Positions 45,282-57,800 are shown, numbered from the stretch's first letter. The stretch is 64,000 nucleotides of DNA from Henckelia pumila (GCF_033568475.1 NC_133123.1:140384062-140448061); one strand, 5' to 3'. Program-made: numbers and translations. Notes: generated by a model not told the origin, from the letters alone.

Positions 45282-48200
45282 TTTCCTCCCCTCTAAGGAA
45301 TGATTTCGTCCTCGAAATCGCATTCGATCTGACTGCGGATTCTCGTAAGCTGTATAGCTAACTGAAGTAATACTGACTTTAATTCTCTGAGCTTTCGATA
45401 TCTATTCTGATAACTTCTCTTCTATCGTATCTTAATCTTCTTTCTGATTGCTTCTGCAATACATATAATCACTGAGTCAACTTATATCTAAGTTGCTCTT
45501 TCTCGTGATCTAACTCTGCATTAGTTAGTCTGTCTTGCTTACAATCTTATCGACTTCTGTTGTATCTGAATTGAATGCATATACATATTCTAGCTGATAT
45601 TCTTCAGCCAATGCATATGGATAACAATTCATCTATCTGACAATTCACGATTGAGTATTAATCAACTAGCTAGATCAAATACTCATAGCTTCTAAAATCT
45701 CTTTCTGAACCTAATGATGCTTGGGAAAGAATTTCTTTTCTGATCATTCTGTTCAGGCTTCAAATCTCTATTTGTTACTCATCTACTGGCTCTGTTAATG
45801 CTGCTCTATTCTCATTCTGTTCAAATGCAATCTTCACATTTTCTATCGTTTCTTGACTCATATCTGGTCTGATAGCTGATATTTTGTAAGATTGTTTCAA
45901 TATAAAGACAATTCTGTGTTTCTGATCAATCAAACATCAAAATATTATCTTATATCTATCAAATAGCTGTCACAGGAATCATAGTAATCACGTGGCAAAT
46001 AATCAATCAACTAGTACCGAATCTAGTACTATAGTTCTGAGCATATCCTCGGAAATCTGGATAATCACATCTGATAGTCCACTAATTAGAGGATGGTATA
46101 ATGAAATCTCATACAACCAAACACTCAGAACATCTGACAATCAATGTCACAATCTAGAAAACAAATCTAAAGTCTCTATCTTGACAATAGATTTCCATAA
46201 TTCCTGTAATCTGATCATCTTGCTAAATGCATGACAAGTACATTTTATGTTTGTATCATATATAATACAACATATTCATAAATCTGTCGAAATCTACTAC
46301 ACACTAAACCGCAAAATCATGACGATTCGAGTAGATTCAAACTAAAGTCGTTCACAAAGTTGATCTGTTTTCAACTCTTATGTAACGAATCTGTTACATA
46401 AACCACTTGCGTTCTTCTTTTCTGCTTCTTTTACTGGAATTTTAGTATTGGTACTGTCGTATCTGTTTTCAGTTCTTCTTCTAATACTAATTTCCAAGTA
46501 CTGACTACGTGTAAGTCATACATGTTTAGACAACTGAATGGATATTAAATATGTTGTCATATGCCTCTTTCAGAATCTGATATTCCATATCTAGAATATC
46601 TGGCATAATCAAATGATTATTCACCGCAAAAATTCATCTGTTCTGCTCTGCTGTCTTATCTCTTATCTTAATCTAACGTTCTCAAGCAATATGTTGCTTT
46701 TATCTTTCCAAACCAATTCGAGTTTAGCTTGGATCGCAACAATTCTGATCGTTTGATTATCTGTCAATCTGTCAAGCATAAACATTCAACAAGTATATAT
46801 CTGTACTCAATAAATCCAGCAATTAGCTAAAACCCATAAATATTACTGATGATCTGAATCTGAATTTCTATCAATTACGAGCCAAATACATCAAGATATA
46901 CTGAATACACATCAAATAATCAATAATTCTCAAATTTCAAATCAAAAGAACTCGCTCAATTCAAAGTCATCCAAAATCAACTATTCTGAATGACAAAATT
47001 TGCTAAGTGAAAACAACTCACTTGCATTTCAAAACTCAACGCAAATGAATCAAAAATAGACTCTGACAAAGGAATAAGAGTCAATCAAACTCGATCGAGG
47101 TCGAATATAAAAACCTCAGAATCGATAGCAAGAAATTCAAGAATCATGATTTCTATGATGGAATAGCTTCAGCAAAATTGAAGAAAAAGCTCAACTGTAA
47201 CTGATTTTTTTTATTCTCTATTGATATGAGTTCATTTATTAATTCTTAATTCTCAGCTGACAATAGTCGAATATACTCTTTTTGACTTAACTTATTGTCA
47301 TAGAATTAATCATCATTTCGGTACTACATATCTCTTTTCTACGCAATCTGCTAACTGTTTCTGAAGTTCTTCAGTTTAAGTAATGCTCTTCTATACAAGT
47401 TTGTCATAATACCATTGTACTATACATCACTCTATATAGAATTGCATTCATGTCGTAGAAAGGTCGAAATATGTCATTGAACTATGTCTGTACATTTCTA
47501 ACCTGTGACATAGCTGTCAATTCTAGGTTAATTCTATACTAGTTCAATATATCGACTAGACTTCTACTGACATTCTTCCACGGTCAAACGTGATATAACC
47601 AGTAACCGAAATAACAAAATCTACTTTCTGAAACTCATATCATAAATTGCTAGTCATGTCTATTTCTTTATCAGTGCACGGATTCAATCAACTGGTAACT
47701 GGTACTCAGTTAGTGCATTAATATCTATAATGCATTCTAGCTTAATATCTCACGCCTGATATCAGCACATTCAATCTTATTTCTTCAATTCTGTATTTCA
47801 TCTTCTATGACTAATCTTACAAATGTATTCCATCTACTCAAAGGCAAAATCTCTGTAAATGAGATGAATAAAGGCTCATAAGATACGGATTATAGCATAA
47901 CAAATAAATGATTGATGAATGTATGTTATGCAATTAATATACAAGAGGTTAACTATAATTAACTCACTTACCTGTAATATTCTTATCTGATACAACTTGA
48001 GCCGTTCAGTTAGGGGAGCTATGCTTATATATCTTCATCTACTGGCGTTTAGACTGACTCGATCTTTGCTGTTATTGTCCACTATCGCTTGCTTCATAGC
48101 TATACTGCTATGAAAGTTTAGTGAAGGTGATGATTATAGTGTTTCCATAATTACAGAGGCGTGAATAAAAAAAATTCAACTCTGCCTCATACTATCAGTT

Positions 48201-48977
48201 CATGATTTCGTTCTTCTATTACTGGCTTGAAATCAACTTATGCTTCTAGTTTGCAAAGTATGCTTTTCTATCTTTTTTTTCATATACGGAAAGAATCAAT
48301 TCTGTTTACTTACCTGCCAAACAATTTCAGTACTTCTTCTTGAAACTTCACCAACTTCTTGCTAAGTCCTGAAGTTGATATAAAATCAAGCGGATTCTAT
48401 GTTCATCTGAATATTTTTCTCTTGAACAACTGATCCAGCTCTTCAAATCAACTCCTTTCTAGACATACAATATTTTGTATCTTTCTGAGTTGATGATTCA
48501 TAGCTTTGGAGTTGTTCAACTCGCATACTCCTCAGTGCATCGGCTCAAAAACTTACCTTAACTCTGTGTCTGTTCTATCTGCGGTTCTGTTCTGTCTGAG
48601 GTTCTCATGCTATCTGCATAATCTGTCTTATTCGATAACAGAAGTAATATATATGGCAATATATATGGCAGAGATTATAAATAACATACATATACTCTCA
48701 TGCTTCTGAATAGAACACGTGCTTGCAAAATTCTCATGCTTTTTCACATATTACATGCTTGCAACGAATTCATGTATTCAGAATGAATTCAAGAAATCAG
48801 GCATACATATCAGCATATAAGCATGTAATTCTTATCTCAATAAAGCAAATAGTGTTCAATCAAGCAATCATAGTCGCATATAATTCTGTAACACAAGTAA
48901 AGCATACTCATGCAATACTATCAATGCATGCGACTCAATCTACCCCACTCAACTTCTATCTTAGTCCAAGACTTTAT
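45282..48977 (-). other. Tekay-B internal region, non-coding
   Basis: Starts (plus strand) with a polypurine tract TTTCCTCCCCTCT and GATTTCGTCCTCGAAAT, which on the minus strand is the usual end of a Tekay pol (codons for E-D-E-I), and ends near a PBS. In between no gag or pol motif is readable in any frame and there is no long ORF on the minus strand. This fits a large non-autonomous derivative or an extremely decayed internal region. Confidence 0.6.
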
Positions 48978-48989
48978 GCTTTGATACCA
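48978..48989 (-). other. Tekay-B primer binding site
   Basis: Minus strand TGGTATCAAAGC, tRNA-Met type with one substitution, seven bases from the LTR terminus. Confidence 0.75.
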
Positions 48990-48996
48990 CCTGTTG

Positions 48997-51292
48997 TGAG
49001 GGACCTCGGGTTGCTAATCTCATCTTAGGGCAATAAATGATTAATTAACAATTAATCATAAAAGAAAAGCATATTCAAACCAAGAGCTAATTTTTTTTTT
49101 CTGTATTTTGCAAACAGAGAAGTTGATTTTTCTTGCCTCTCGATCGGGCGAGTTTCACCGATCGAGCGAGGCCAAATATGTTCAGACCCGAGAGCTAAGT
49201 TTTTAAGTTCGCTCGATCCGTGGAGTTTACCCGATCGAGCGGGCACTCTGTCCAGGAAATAAATATGTAACTTTGTTGTACAATTTGATCCCAAATCTCA
49301 TACCAACTTCATATAAACTTCTCAACATCATGCTAGATAATTTTACATGCATTCAAACTAATAGCAAGTGATCTAGAATACATGAACTCTTAAGTATAAA
49401 TCAATACTTGGCAAAAACAACATATACCAAGGTTCTTGCTTTCTAACATGTTACCAAATCATAAATACATGTCATCTGCTTAAAACCCGAAGTCACCACA
49501 TGCTACTACTCTTCTCTCGAGCTATCCAAGCTATTCCACATAATGACTACATGTTCTGTATGCATTAAATGCTATAAAACACCTTGAACACTTACTCAAT
49601 TAAACCAACAAAGCAATCAAAGCATCTAATCACATAAAGATATTGAAAAATCTGTAAGCATCACATAATATATGTAAAACATGTTCAATATAGAAAGTAC
49701 TATAAATGAAATTAAACAAGTAAACATTTACATAAATATTCTGGGAATTTAAGAAGATAGCTATCTTGAATAATCTATCACATCTATGTAAACGTAAACA
49801 ATAAAATATATTAAAAACATGCATGTATGTGATTTTAGGCAACTCGATAAACAAAAACAATCTCGAGTTATTCTGCCCATCTTATTAATGTCTATTCATA
49901 CCTTTCAATATAAAATTTGAAGTACTTGAACCTCGCAAGGCTTTGCTCAAACTTGGCTCAATCTGTTCATTCCAACTCTTGCTCATTCACCTTGCTAGTT
50001 AAAGATCTTGTTTGCTTCAAACTTCATTCGACTCGAATTCTTTCGATTCATACTCTTATCGCTTTGAATACTTTGACTCGAGATCGATGATCTTCATCTC
50101 AAGTCTGAAAGGAAGTATTATACAATTCACAATCATCTTCCAATCCCATTCAATGCTTAATAACTTAAAAACTTGATCAAAGAACCAAAATTCAACCGAC
50201 GACATACTGATTTCGAAATCGTAAATCTTAACAACTCTAAACATGAAATCAACATTCTATGAATCATATCATCTTCATTCTCTCATAAAGATTTCGAAAT
50301 CAGCCTTTACAATTTCATAATTTCATCAACTATAAACGATGACGTAACGATGCGAATTCGATAATTTCAAAACCATTAACATAAATCATAATATGATCTA
50401 ACCATGATATCAGCACCAATTTAATAGCATAATCTCGAAATAAACAGCCCCATATTTTCAAAATTGCAACAATTCTTTCAAAAATCGAAAACATGTCCAA
50501 ACGACGATCTTTTCTCAATCCGTCTTAGATATGCTATCGTCGTATAGGCTAGAACATGTATATACAATCAATTCTAATTCTAGCAACATCATAAAATTCA
50601 AACATGGTAAAACTTCATAAAACTTACGTCAAAACGTAGCACTCGGATCTGTGATCGCAAATAAATCGGAAATTCTACCGGGCAGATCGAAAGATATCGG
50701 AGCTTGAAGGGACAAAAATGAACTTGGAACCCTTGTTTCTCCATTCCCACGTTTGCTTCTGGAATTTGGGTTGAAAACAGATTACACGTTTAAAAATACA
50801 AGTTGCAAATAAAATTGCACTTTGGTCCCTGAACTTTGACCTAATTGCAAATCAGTCCCCGGACAAGTGATTTAATTCAATTTCAATCCTAAATAATTTA
50901 AGAATAATAGAATTTCATTCTAAACTCTAAATATTCTCAAATTAAATATTCTCGAATTAAATTAAATCATTTCACCTTATCGCATTTTAGTCCTTGAACT
51001 ACTCAATATTTGCAAATGGGTCCTTGCTCGGATTTCATCCTCAAATTCAATCCTTGATATTTATAATCTTGGAATTCACATCTTAAATTCCATAAATATT
51101 AATTCAAATATTTTTAATCTTTTTATTTTAAAAATTAAAATCTTAAAATCCAAAAAATCCTCAAATTAAATATTTTTGACCCGAAATTGAAATTTCTAAT
51201 CTCCATACATTCTTAAATTCATATTTTCTCTCTTATTCGGAATTTAAATCTTAAATCCCGTAATTAAGAACTTAATATTTTCGGGCCTTACA
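48997..51292 (-). repeat. Tekay-B 5' LTR with internal inversion
   Basis: 2296 bp, TGAGGGACC...GGCCTTACA. Compared with the other LTR it lacks the first hairpin unit, and 49101-49207 is the reverse complement of 33211-33318. The rest is collinear. Hairpins remain at 49138-49168 (in the inverted piece) and 49210-49241. Confidence 0.9.
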
Positions 51293-51296
51293 ATTG
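51293..51296. other. Direct repeat ATTG right of Tekay-B
   Basis: Partner of 33050-33053; see that entry. Confidence 0.7.
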
Positions 51297-52731
51297 TGGT
51301 ACCTGATATTGCAGAATTGAGACAGCAAATTCTGAATGAAGCTCATTGCAGCAAGTTTAGTATCCATCCAGGGTGTAGAAAAATGTATAATGATCTGAAA
51401 CAACAGTTTTGGTGGAAAAGAATGAAAACTGATGTGACAAAGTTTGTATCTAGATGTCTAAAGTGTCAACAGGTCAAAGCTGAAAGGAAGCGACCAAGTG
51501 GTTTATTGCACAGTTTAGTACTTCCTGAATGGAAATGGGATCATATTACTATGGATTTTGTCACAAGACTACCGAGATCTTTGAGGGTATGTGATGCTGT
51601 ATGGGTTGTGATTGATAGACTGACTAAGTCTACATGCTTTATTCCTTATCAGATGACGTATCGTCATGACCAGATGGCCAATATTTATATCAGAGATGTA
51701 GTACGACTGCATGGTGTGCCTAAGTCTATTGTATCATATCGAGATCCTAGATTCACTTCACATTTCTGGCATAGCCTACAGGAAGCTTTGGGTTCTCGGT
51801 TGCATTTGAGTACAGCGTATCATCCTCAGACTGACGGACAGTCAGAGCGTACTATACAGATTTTGGAAGATATGTTGAGAGCTGTAATACTTGATTTTGG
51901 TGCGAGTTGGCAAGAATCTTTTGCCACTTGTTGAATTTTTGTATAATAACAGCTATCAATCAAGCATTCAGATGGCCCATTTGATGCACTGTATGGTAGA
52001 AAATGCCGTTCGCCATTGTTTTGGGCATGATCTTTCTAGGAAACACCAGTTACAGGGCCAGACATGGATAGGATAGATCGTCTGATAAAGTGAAGTTGAT
52101 ACAGCATCGAATGAGAACAGCGCAAGATCGACAATCAAAGTATGCAAATGTGAGGCGTAGATCCTTTGAATTTTGAACAAGGTGAGCGGGTAATTTCTGA
52201 AGATATCCCCTTTTCGAGGCTAATATTCGATTCTGAAAGAGAAGCTAAGTTATCACCGACGGTTTATTGGACCTTACAAAATGTCTTGATAAAGTTGGTG
52301 ATCTTGCATATCGATTACGCACAAACCTCCAGCACTGTCAGGCATTTCACCCAAGGTAACTTCACGTGTTCTATGTTGAGAAAGTACGCGCCCGCTGCTT
52401 CCCATATTCTTCGTCCAGATGAAGCTGAGTTGGGAATGAAACTTCGAAGTTATTTCGCGAAACTGCCCCTATTTTCAAATCCTTGATCAGACGGTAAGAC
52501 AGCGATTCCGAAACAAATCCATTCCATCTTGTTAAGGTGCAAATGGAGTAACCACTAGGAATTGAAGAAGATACTTGGGAGACAGAACAGGATATGAGAC
52601 TAGCGTTATCCAGAACTATTTCACCTGATGTGAGTTTCCTTCAGTATTTCTGTTATCTCGATTATTCTATTTGTCTGTTCAGATTGCATGCGATTTTGAG
52701 GACGAAATCAACAGTCTTAGTAGGGGAGAAT
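51297..52731 (+). pseudogene. Tekay-C integrase and C-terminus (right half of split element)
   Basis: The frame 51296-51934 (212 codons) has the zinc motif (H-C-S-K-F-S-I-H-P and C-L-K-C-Q-Q-V-K), a catalytic aspartate in T-M-D-F-V, and a glutamate in Q-S-E-R. The second catalytic aspartate is replaced: V-S-Y-R-D where Tekay-A has V-S-D-R-D. After 51934 the frame shifts (51891-52076 continues Y-N-N-S-Y), and the C-terminal/chromodomain region is decayed. The region ends F-E-D-E-I, then a polypurine tract (TAGGGGAGAA, 52721-52730) and the LTR. Confidence 0.85.
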
Positions 52732-54794
52732 TGTAACCGCCCGAGATTATTTAATTTTAATTCGAGTATATTTAATTTGATGGAATTTTGCGTTTGAATT
52801 TAAATTTTTATTATTCTTAAATTATTTAGGATTGAAATTGAATTAAAAAGGTTTCTCCCAGAGTGAATTGCAAATCGTGAAAATGTTAAGGACCATAGTG
52901 CAATTTGCTATATTTGGGGTGGGACACGATTGGCATACGGTTATGTATTACATTCGTCTATATACATGTTATTGCATCAGAATTATCGTTATCGTTCTTC
53001 CATCTGCAAAACCGAGATTTCCTTTTCCTTTGTCTAAAACATTTCATTCGTTCAAACTTTGATTGTGAAAGAACCACTATCCGTACTAAAATTCTGAGCA
53101 CAGTTATTGGAATCAATCGCAACAAGAGCTTCGTTGTGATGTAAGTATTATCTTCGATTCTGTATATTTCGAAAGTATGTTGTTGGGAGACACTATGGAA
53201 TTCGATTATATGGCTATGCTTTCTTGAGCTGTGAATGCGTGATTGTATCAAAGAATCGGGACCAAAGAACGGACTCGTTGTAAGTTGAGATGAATTTCCA
53301 GTTTTTATTCAAAAATTATGCTACTTCTGATTTGGCCTGGGTTTTGATGATAGTTTTGTATGGACATGATATGTATATGAGACTTATATGGTTGTTTAGA
53401 ATTATTCGGTTTTGTTACCGTTACGCCGCCGGTTTGAAAATGGTTTATGTTCTGATCATATTTGAGTGATCTGAGCGTGATTTGAGTTTTGATTGCTGAT
53501 GTTCTTAGGATAATAATGTTATATGTCCAGATAGATGTTCACAAACGTCACACTCGTGAAGCTTCAGTTTCGATAACGGGAAATATTGATCAAGGTAGGT
53601 ACGGTTTATACCTTGTGGAATGACATTGTATTTGAGCAGAATTGTTTGATAGAGCTTTTGTGTTTTGTCAGTTTGTGGCGTTAGCTAGCTCTTTATCAAG
53701 AAAAAGTATGGCACGCCGATGATCAATTTGGGGATGTATGTCGAGCCGAGTTTACCTTCTCGATTTCCTTAAATCACACTATACTTGATATACTATGTTT
53801 AGCTTGTTAGTTATGTCTTGCTAAGCTAAAATAGGATGATTTGTGGTTATGTCATCTTGTTATATATGTGAGCCTCACATTTATTTGAGTCTTGTCGCTA
53901 TCGTTGATGAGTTATAAACTTCGATCTCAAAAATCAATGACGAGTATTTATCATTGATAGATCGATTTTGGTTATAGCATCAGTGATGAGCTTGAGCCTG
54001 ATGATGAGTGGTGCGTTTTAGCATCTAAACCGAGTCGTTCATTAGGCCTTGAATCTTTATTGTGTAGCTAACTGTCTTGTGGTATTTAGGTTGTCTTCTA
54101 TAATGAAATGCATGAAACTTGCTATATGTGTTCCAATATATGTTTCCGTGGTTTCATACTAAGTTTTATACTTACCGGGTTATCCGGCTGTTGTTTTGTT
54201 TTGTGTGTGCATTGCAACAGATGATGCAGGGCCGAGTCGTAGATGGTCTTGAGCGCATTGGTGTTTTTCGAGAAGTGAAGTTCCGGACTAAGACATGTAT
54301 AAGTGCTGTCTCGGAAACTTGAGTTTATGTTCATACCATGTGTTGATTGTGTTTTGTCCCAATCTAGTGGATGTAACTTTGTAGTTTGCTTGAATACTTG
54401 TAGTCTCTTGTAGCTTGGCTTTTGATTAAAGTTGCCATGTATTTGTACATGTTGTTCTAGTTTGTGTAGCCTTGTCTATTGTTATTAAATGTGGTTAGAT
54501 GGCAAGGATTTAGCCTAGAACAGCACCAGAAAAATCGGCACTCCTGATTTCGGCACTGTAGTGGGGCGCTCGATCGGTGCATTTTGTCAGATCTTCGAGC
54601 GTTGCATTAGTGAAAATGCCAAACCCGAGGGTTTGGGATTTCTTGGCCGCTCGATCTGGTCAGTTGTAACCAGATTCGTGCGGTAGGGCCATTTAAAATT
54701 TTTTTTTATTTGTTTCTTTTGTATTACTTGTGCTTAGCTCTAATGCTTTTGGGTTGAGTCATTGGAATAAAGTATTACGAGCCCGGTGGGTCGC
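52732..54794 (+). repeat. Tekay-C 3' LTR (old, diverged)
   Basis: Begins TGTAACCGCCCGAG right after the polypurine tract, the reverse complement style of the other Tekay LTR ends (TGTAAGGCCCGAG). Shares phrases such as TACGCCGCCGGTTTG (near 53421) with Tekay-A. Two eroded hairpins remain around 54567-54602 and 54651-54685. The right end is placed near 54794 because repeat sequence matching 21755 onward starts there; uncertain by about 20 bases. Confidence 0.7.
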
Positions 54795-55600
54795 CATCTC
54801 TACCCTATCCATACAGGGGTCAGGTCTGACACCTTTTCTACCCATACAGGGGTCGGTCGTGGAACTCTTTGGCTCAACAGATTGAGCTCAACCATAAACT
54901 TATCCTTTTGAGATCTGAATATTGGTTGAGGATTTTATTGAGTTTGCGACCTCTAATAAAATGAGGTCTGAGGAGTTTAGGACACACTTTTCCGGGCCAC
55001 GGGTTAATGGGGCTTGGATCAGACCAGACCCGACCCTGTTATTGTTTAGGGGCATCAAAATATCTTTTAAATTTATTTGATTTCACACACATATATATAA
55101 ATGATGTTTATACTTTTATTCCTGTCATTCTAAAAATTACATGAAACTTAATTTTATTAGCATCAAACGAGTTTATTGGATTTGTATGCACACATTTGCG
55201 TGCAATATATATTAGTATTTATGATATATATTTTTTATCTAAAATTTTAAAAAAATGAACAATGGACCTAAATCACACCAATGTTTTTAGTGGTCTCCCA
55301 CAAAATCTTGTAGGGATAGCGATAACACACAAAAATTCTTGTGATACAAATCTTACTATTGGACACAAAACATAGAAAAAATATTACTTTTCATTTTATA
55401 TCCAAATCAAGTTAGGCTAGTTTCATTGATACTAGGGTGCGGGAGAACCATGGCGCTTGCACCTCAAATTTTTGTTTTGAATTTTGAATTTTTTTGAATT
55501 TTATACTCACAAATCCATCACTATCATTACCCTCACCTTCACCACCCCACCACCACCGCCTCACGCGGCCTAAAACCTCAAGGTCGCTGCCTACCTAACC
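54795..55600. repeat. Second copy of the dispersed repeat
   Basis: Matches 21755-22995 but with only one copy of the 452-bp unit (about 55130-55585) and clear divergence. It ends CGCTGCCTACCTAACC, matching the sequence just left of Tekay-A, then continues into DNA absent on the left. Confidence 0.8.
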
Positions 55601-56406
55601 AACCATCACCGCTATTACCCTGTCCAACCATCACTACCCTGCCCTTTGCTTCCCTCCTCGCATCCGCTGCCGCCTCGCCCTCGTCATCTCCGGTCGCAGC
55701 ACGTGACAACTCAACCATCAACCATCGACTTAACTCCGACGCCGTCCAGCTCCGTCGTCCCAAGGTTCGACGAACCCACCACAGTGGTCCGCCGACCCCT
55801 TGACCCTGGAACAGAGGAAAAACTTTGACCCACCACCCTGTTCCGACGAAACCGCCCAAGTTCCGTCATGTTTGAAATATGATCAACTCTAGATCTAAAA
55901 TTACCCGTGCACAATGCCAAGATCGGAGGTCTAACCTTAGGGCTTTTGTTCGTGGGGTTGAGCGCATTTCCGATCGGGGTTTGTATAGGTAAAGGGAGGT
56001 TGGCCGGTGGAGGGGTGGTTGGCCAGTGGAGCCGGCACCGACAGCAGCAGCGCCATTGGGCGGTGGATAATCAAGGAATGGAGTACGGCGGCGACGAGAA
56101 AAGATTTTTTTCTGACCAAAAACATGTGTGTGTTGCTGTGAGAGTGCCAAAAATTTATAATTTTAAATTTATTAAATAAAAAAATTTAAAAGTTTAAAAG
56201 TTAGCAAAAATTATTAAATTTAATTTCAATTTTATATTGATAATATTTAGGAAAAACAAATATTCTCACAATTTAAAATATATCAACTGGTATTAATTAA
56301 TAATTATTAACCCAAAAAAAATATAATGATATATTTCATAACAAAATAAATTCATTTCAATCCAAAATATTATAAACTCAAATTATCGATAAAATATTAA
56401 TTATTT
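55601..56406. other. Unclassified region, partly GC-rich
   Basis: 55600-56110 is GC-richer with several overlapping short ORFs on both strands (for example 55578-55859 minus, 55907-56179 plus), none with family motifs; overlapping open frames are expected from composition. The remainder to 56406 is AT-rich. I see no gene. Confidence 0.5.
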
Positions 56407-56506
56407 NNNNNNNNNNNNNNNNNNNNNNNNNNNNNNNNNNNNNNNNNNNNNNNNNNNNNNNNNNNNNNNNNNNNNNNNNNNNNNNNNNNNNNNNNNNNNN
56501 NNNNNN
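56407..56506. other. Assembly gap, 100 N
   Basis: Exactly 100 N, the usual placeholder for a gap of unknown size. Distances across it are not reliable. Confidence 0.99.
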
Positions 56507-56749
56507 GGAAAATGAATTAAAAAATCTCCCGATGATTGCTAAAACCATCAAAACAGGTTGGTGCGGGACGGATTTGACTTGAAATCCTTCATAACCCACC
56601 ATTTGACAGGAAAAGGTTGAGAATTTTCCAACCAAATCCACATATTAGGCGATGGCAGGAGCAGACGAAGCCATTTTGTAGTTATAATTAACGTGTAAGA
56701 ACGAATTAAACATTATAGCTCAATAGTATTTGGATTCGACCTAGAAAGT

Positions 56750-56947
56750 CTATGCTGACAGATCAGCTTCCCCCGATATGCCAGATCCAATGGTCCAGAG
56801 ACTCCTTTGCACATCAAAATCATTTGTTGTGCCAAAGAACCTCGGACCGTCGAATTGCCATTCAAGCACTCTGCCCCGAAGGGCAGCATAAACTATCCCT
56901 GTTCGACTAAACATACTCAACCTATTTTCCAACAGCTTAACTAGCAA
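56750..56947 (-). CDS. Possible 3' exon of an unrecognised gene
   Basis: A 65-codon minus-strand frame ending at a TGA, with a protein-like composition (V-Y-A-A-L-R-G-R-V-L-E-W-Q-F-D-G-P-R-F-F-G). A possible splice acceptor (TTATTGCTAG) lies just upstream near 56942-56951 on the minus strand. I do not recognise the family. It could equally be a chance frame in low-copy DNA; upstream exons would lie in 56960-57400, where I see none. Confidence 0.2.
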   Translation of the reverse strand: MLVKLLENRLSMFSRTGIVYAALRGRVLEWQFDGPRFFGTTNDFDVQRSLWTIGSGISGEADLSA

Positions 56948-57470
56948 TAACCCAAGTAACTCTATTCACATGCTTCATTCTTAATGGCCCAAAATAACGG
57001 ATGAAAAATGGTTTTTTCAAATGTAAGCAACATATTAATATTATTTTATTTTATTTTATTTTTACATTTTAGGATTGTAATTTTTGCATAGGGTCCAACA
57101 CAACTATCACCCTCCTACAAAGAAAACAAAATTGGATTGGATTAATTAAATTTGAACATAACAGGACCCCCGAACACTATGGTACTTTTTTTTTTTTTTT
57201 TTTTTAATTTATTCCCAATAATGAATTAGGTAGCTTTCCAAGTATTATTTTTTAATAGTTATCATACATTTGTTTTATTAATTACATTATGTCATATTAT
57301 ATAGATTAAAAGGAAAGCCCCGCCAACTGTCCTTGTATTTTAATTTTCACCAAAACCAGAGGCATACCTCTTACCTCCAATCCTATATAACCTCAATTTT
57401 CTCCAACTATTGGATCCCCAGTTTTAATCAGCTCAATCAAATCATATTTGCCCCCAAAAATTAAAAAAAA
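56948..57470. other. AT-rich spacer
   Basis: No gene seen. Poly-T run at 57187-57206 and TTTTA repeats at 57043-57061. The right part serves as upstream DNA of the SAUR-like relic. Confidence 0.5.
57383..57389 (+). promoter_or_regulatory. TATA-box-like TATATAA upstream of the SAUR relic
   Basis: TATATAA lies about 120 bases before the start of the SAUR-like sequence, a normal distance for a plant promoter with a short leader. Without transcript evidence this is only a motif. Confidence 0.35.
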
Positions 57471-57499
57471 AATGTTGTCGGTGTAGTATAATTTGGCCG

Positions 57500-57800
57500 C
57501 ATTGTTTGGCTCCGGCAGATACTTCGGCGGTGGCAAAAGAACACTGCGGGGGGAACGGTGGCCGGCCGGACGCCATCCGACGTGTCCACCAGGCCATGTG
57601 GCAGAGAAGGTGGGCTCAAAGTTGTAAACGATTTATAGGGCAGGCCACGTATTACAACCAGCCAGGGTTTAAAAGGCTATTGGCCCAGGCCGAGGAAGAG
57701 TACAGGGTTTCGCTTAATTATTGGGCCTATATATAATCCATTCCACTGCGATGAGGCTGCTTTGAGGAAATTATCAGTTATTTGTCTCATCACCACCCAC
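57500..57800 (+). pseudogene. SAUR-like auxin-responsive gene relic
   Basis: Fragments of a small auxin-up RNA protein are readable in shifting frames: G-H-V-A near 57590 (frame 1), then K-R-F-I-G-Q-A-T-Y-Y-N-Q-P-G-F and L-L-A-Q-A-E-E-E-Y (57640-57700, frame 2), then G-F-R-L-I-I-G-P-I and C-D-E-A-A-L (about 57700-57765, frame 3). SAUR proteins have the order G-H-x-x-V-Y-V-G, R-F-x-x-P, F-x-x-L-L-x-x-A-E-E-E-F/Y-G-F, I-P-C. The order fits and the frame changes twice or three times, so the gene is dead. The 76-codon open frame 57506-57736 covers only the middle correctly. Confidence 0.65.

Larger units (their letters stand above)
33054..51292 (-). mobile_element. Tekay-B: non-coding Tekay-related element, itself split by Copia-2
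   Basis: LTRs of TGAGGACC...GGCCTTACA type lie at 33054-33957 joined to 43319-45281, and at 48997-51292. PBS and polypurine tract are in the right places for minus orientation, but the 3.7-kb internal region encodes nothing recognisable. It is inserted in pol of Tekay-C with an ATTG repeat at each side. The left LTR (2867 bp without Copia-2) and right LTR (2296 bp) differ in length, in part because the right one lost a hairpin unit. Confidence 0.85.

Noticed and set aside
55578..56179. Several overlapping ORFs on both strands as genes
   Set aside because: They overlap each other in a GC-rich stretch with low-complexity, Arg/Gly/Pro-rich translations and no motif; expected by composition.
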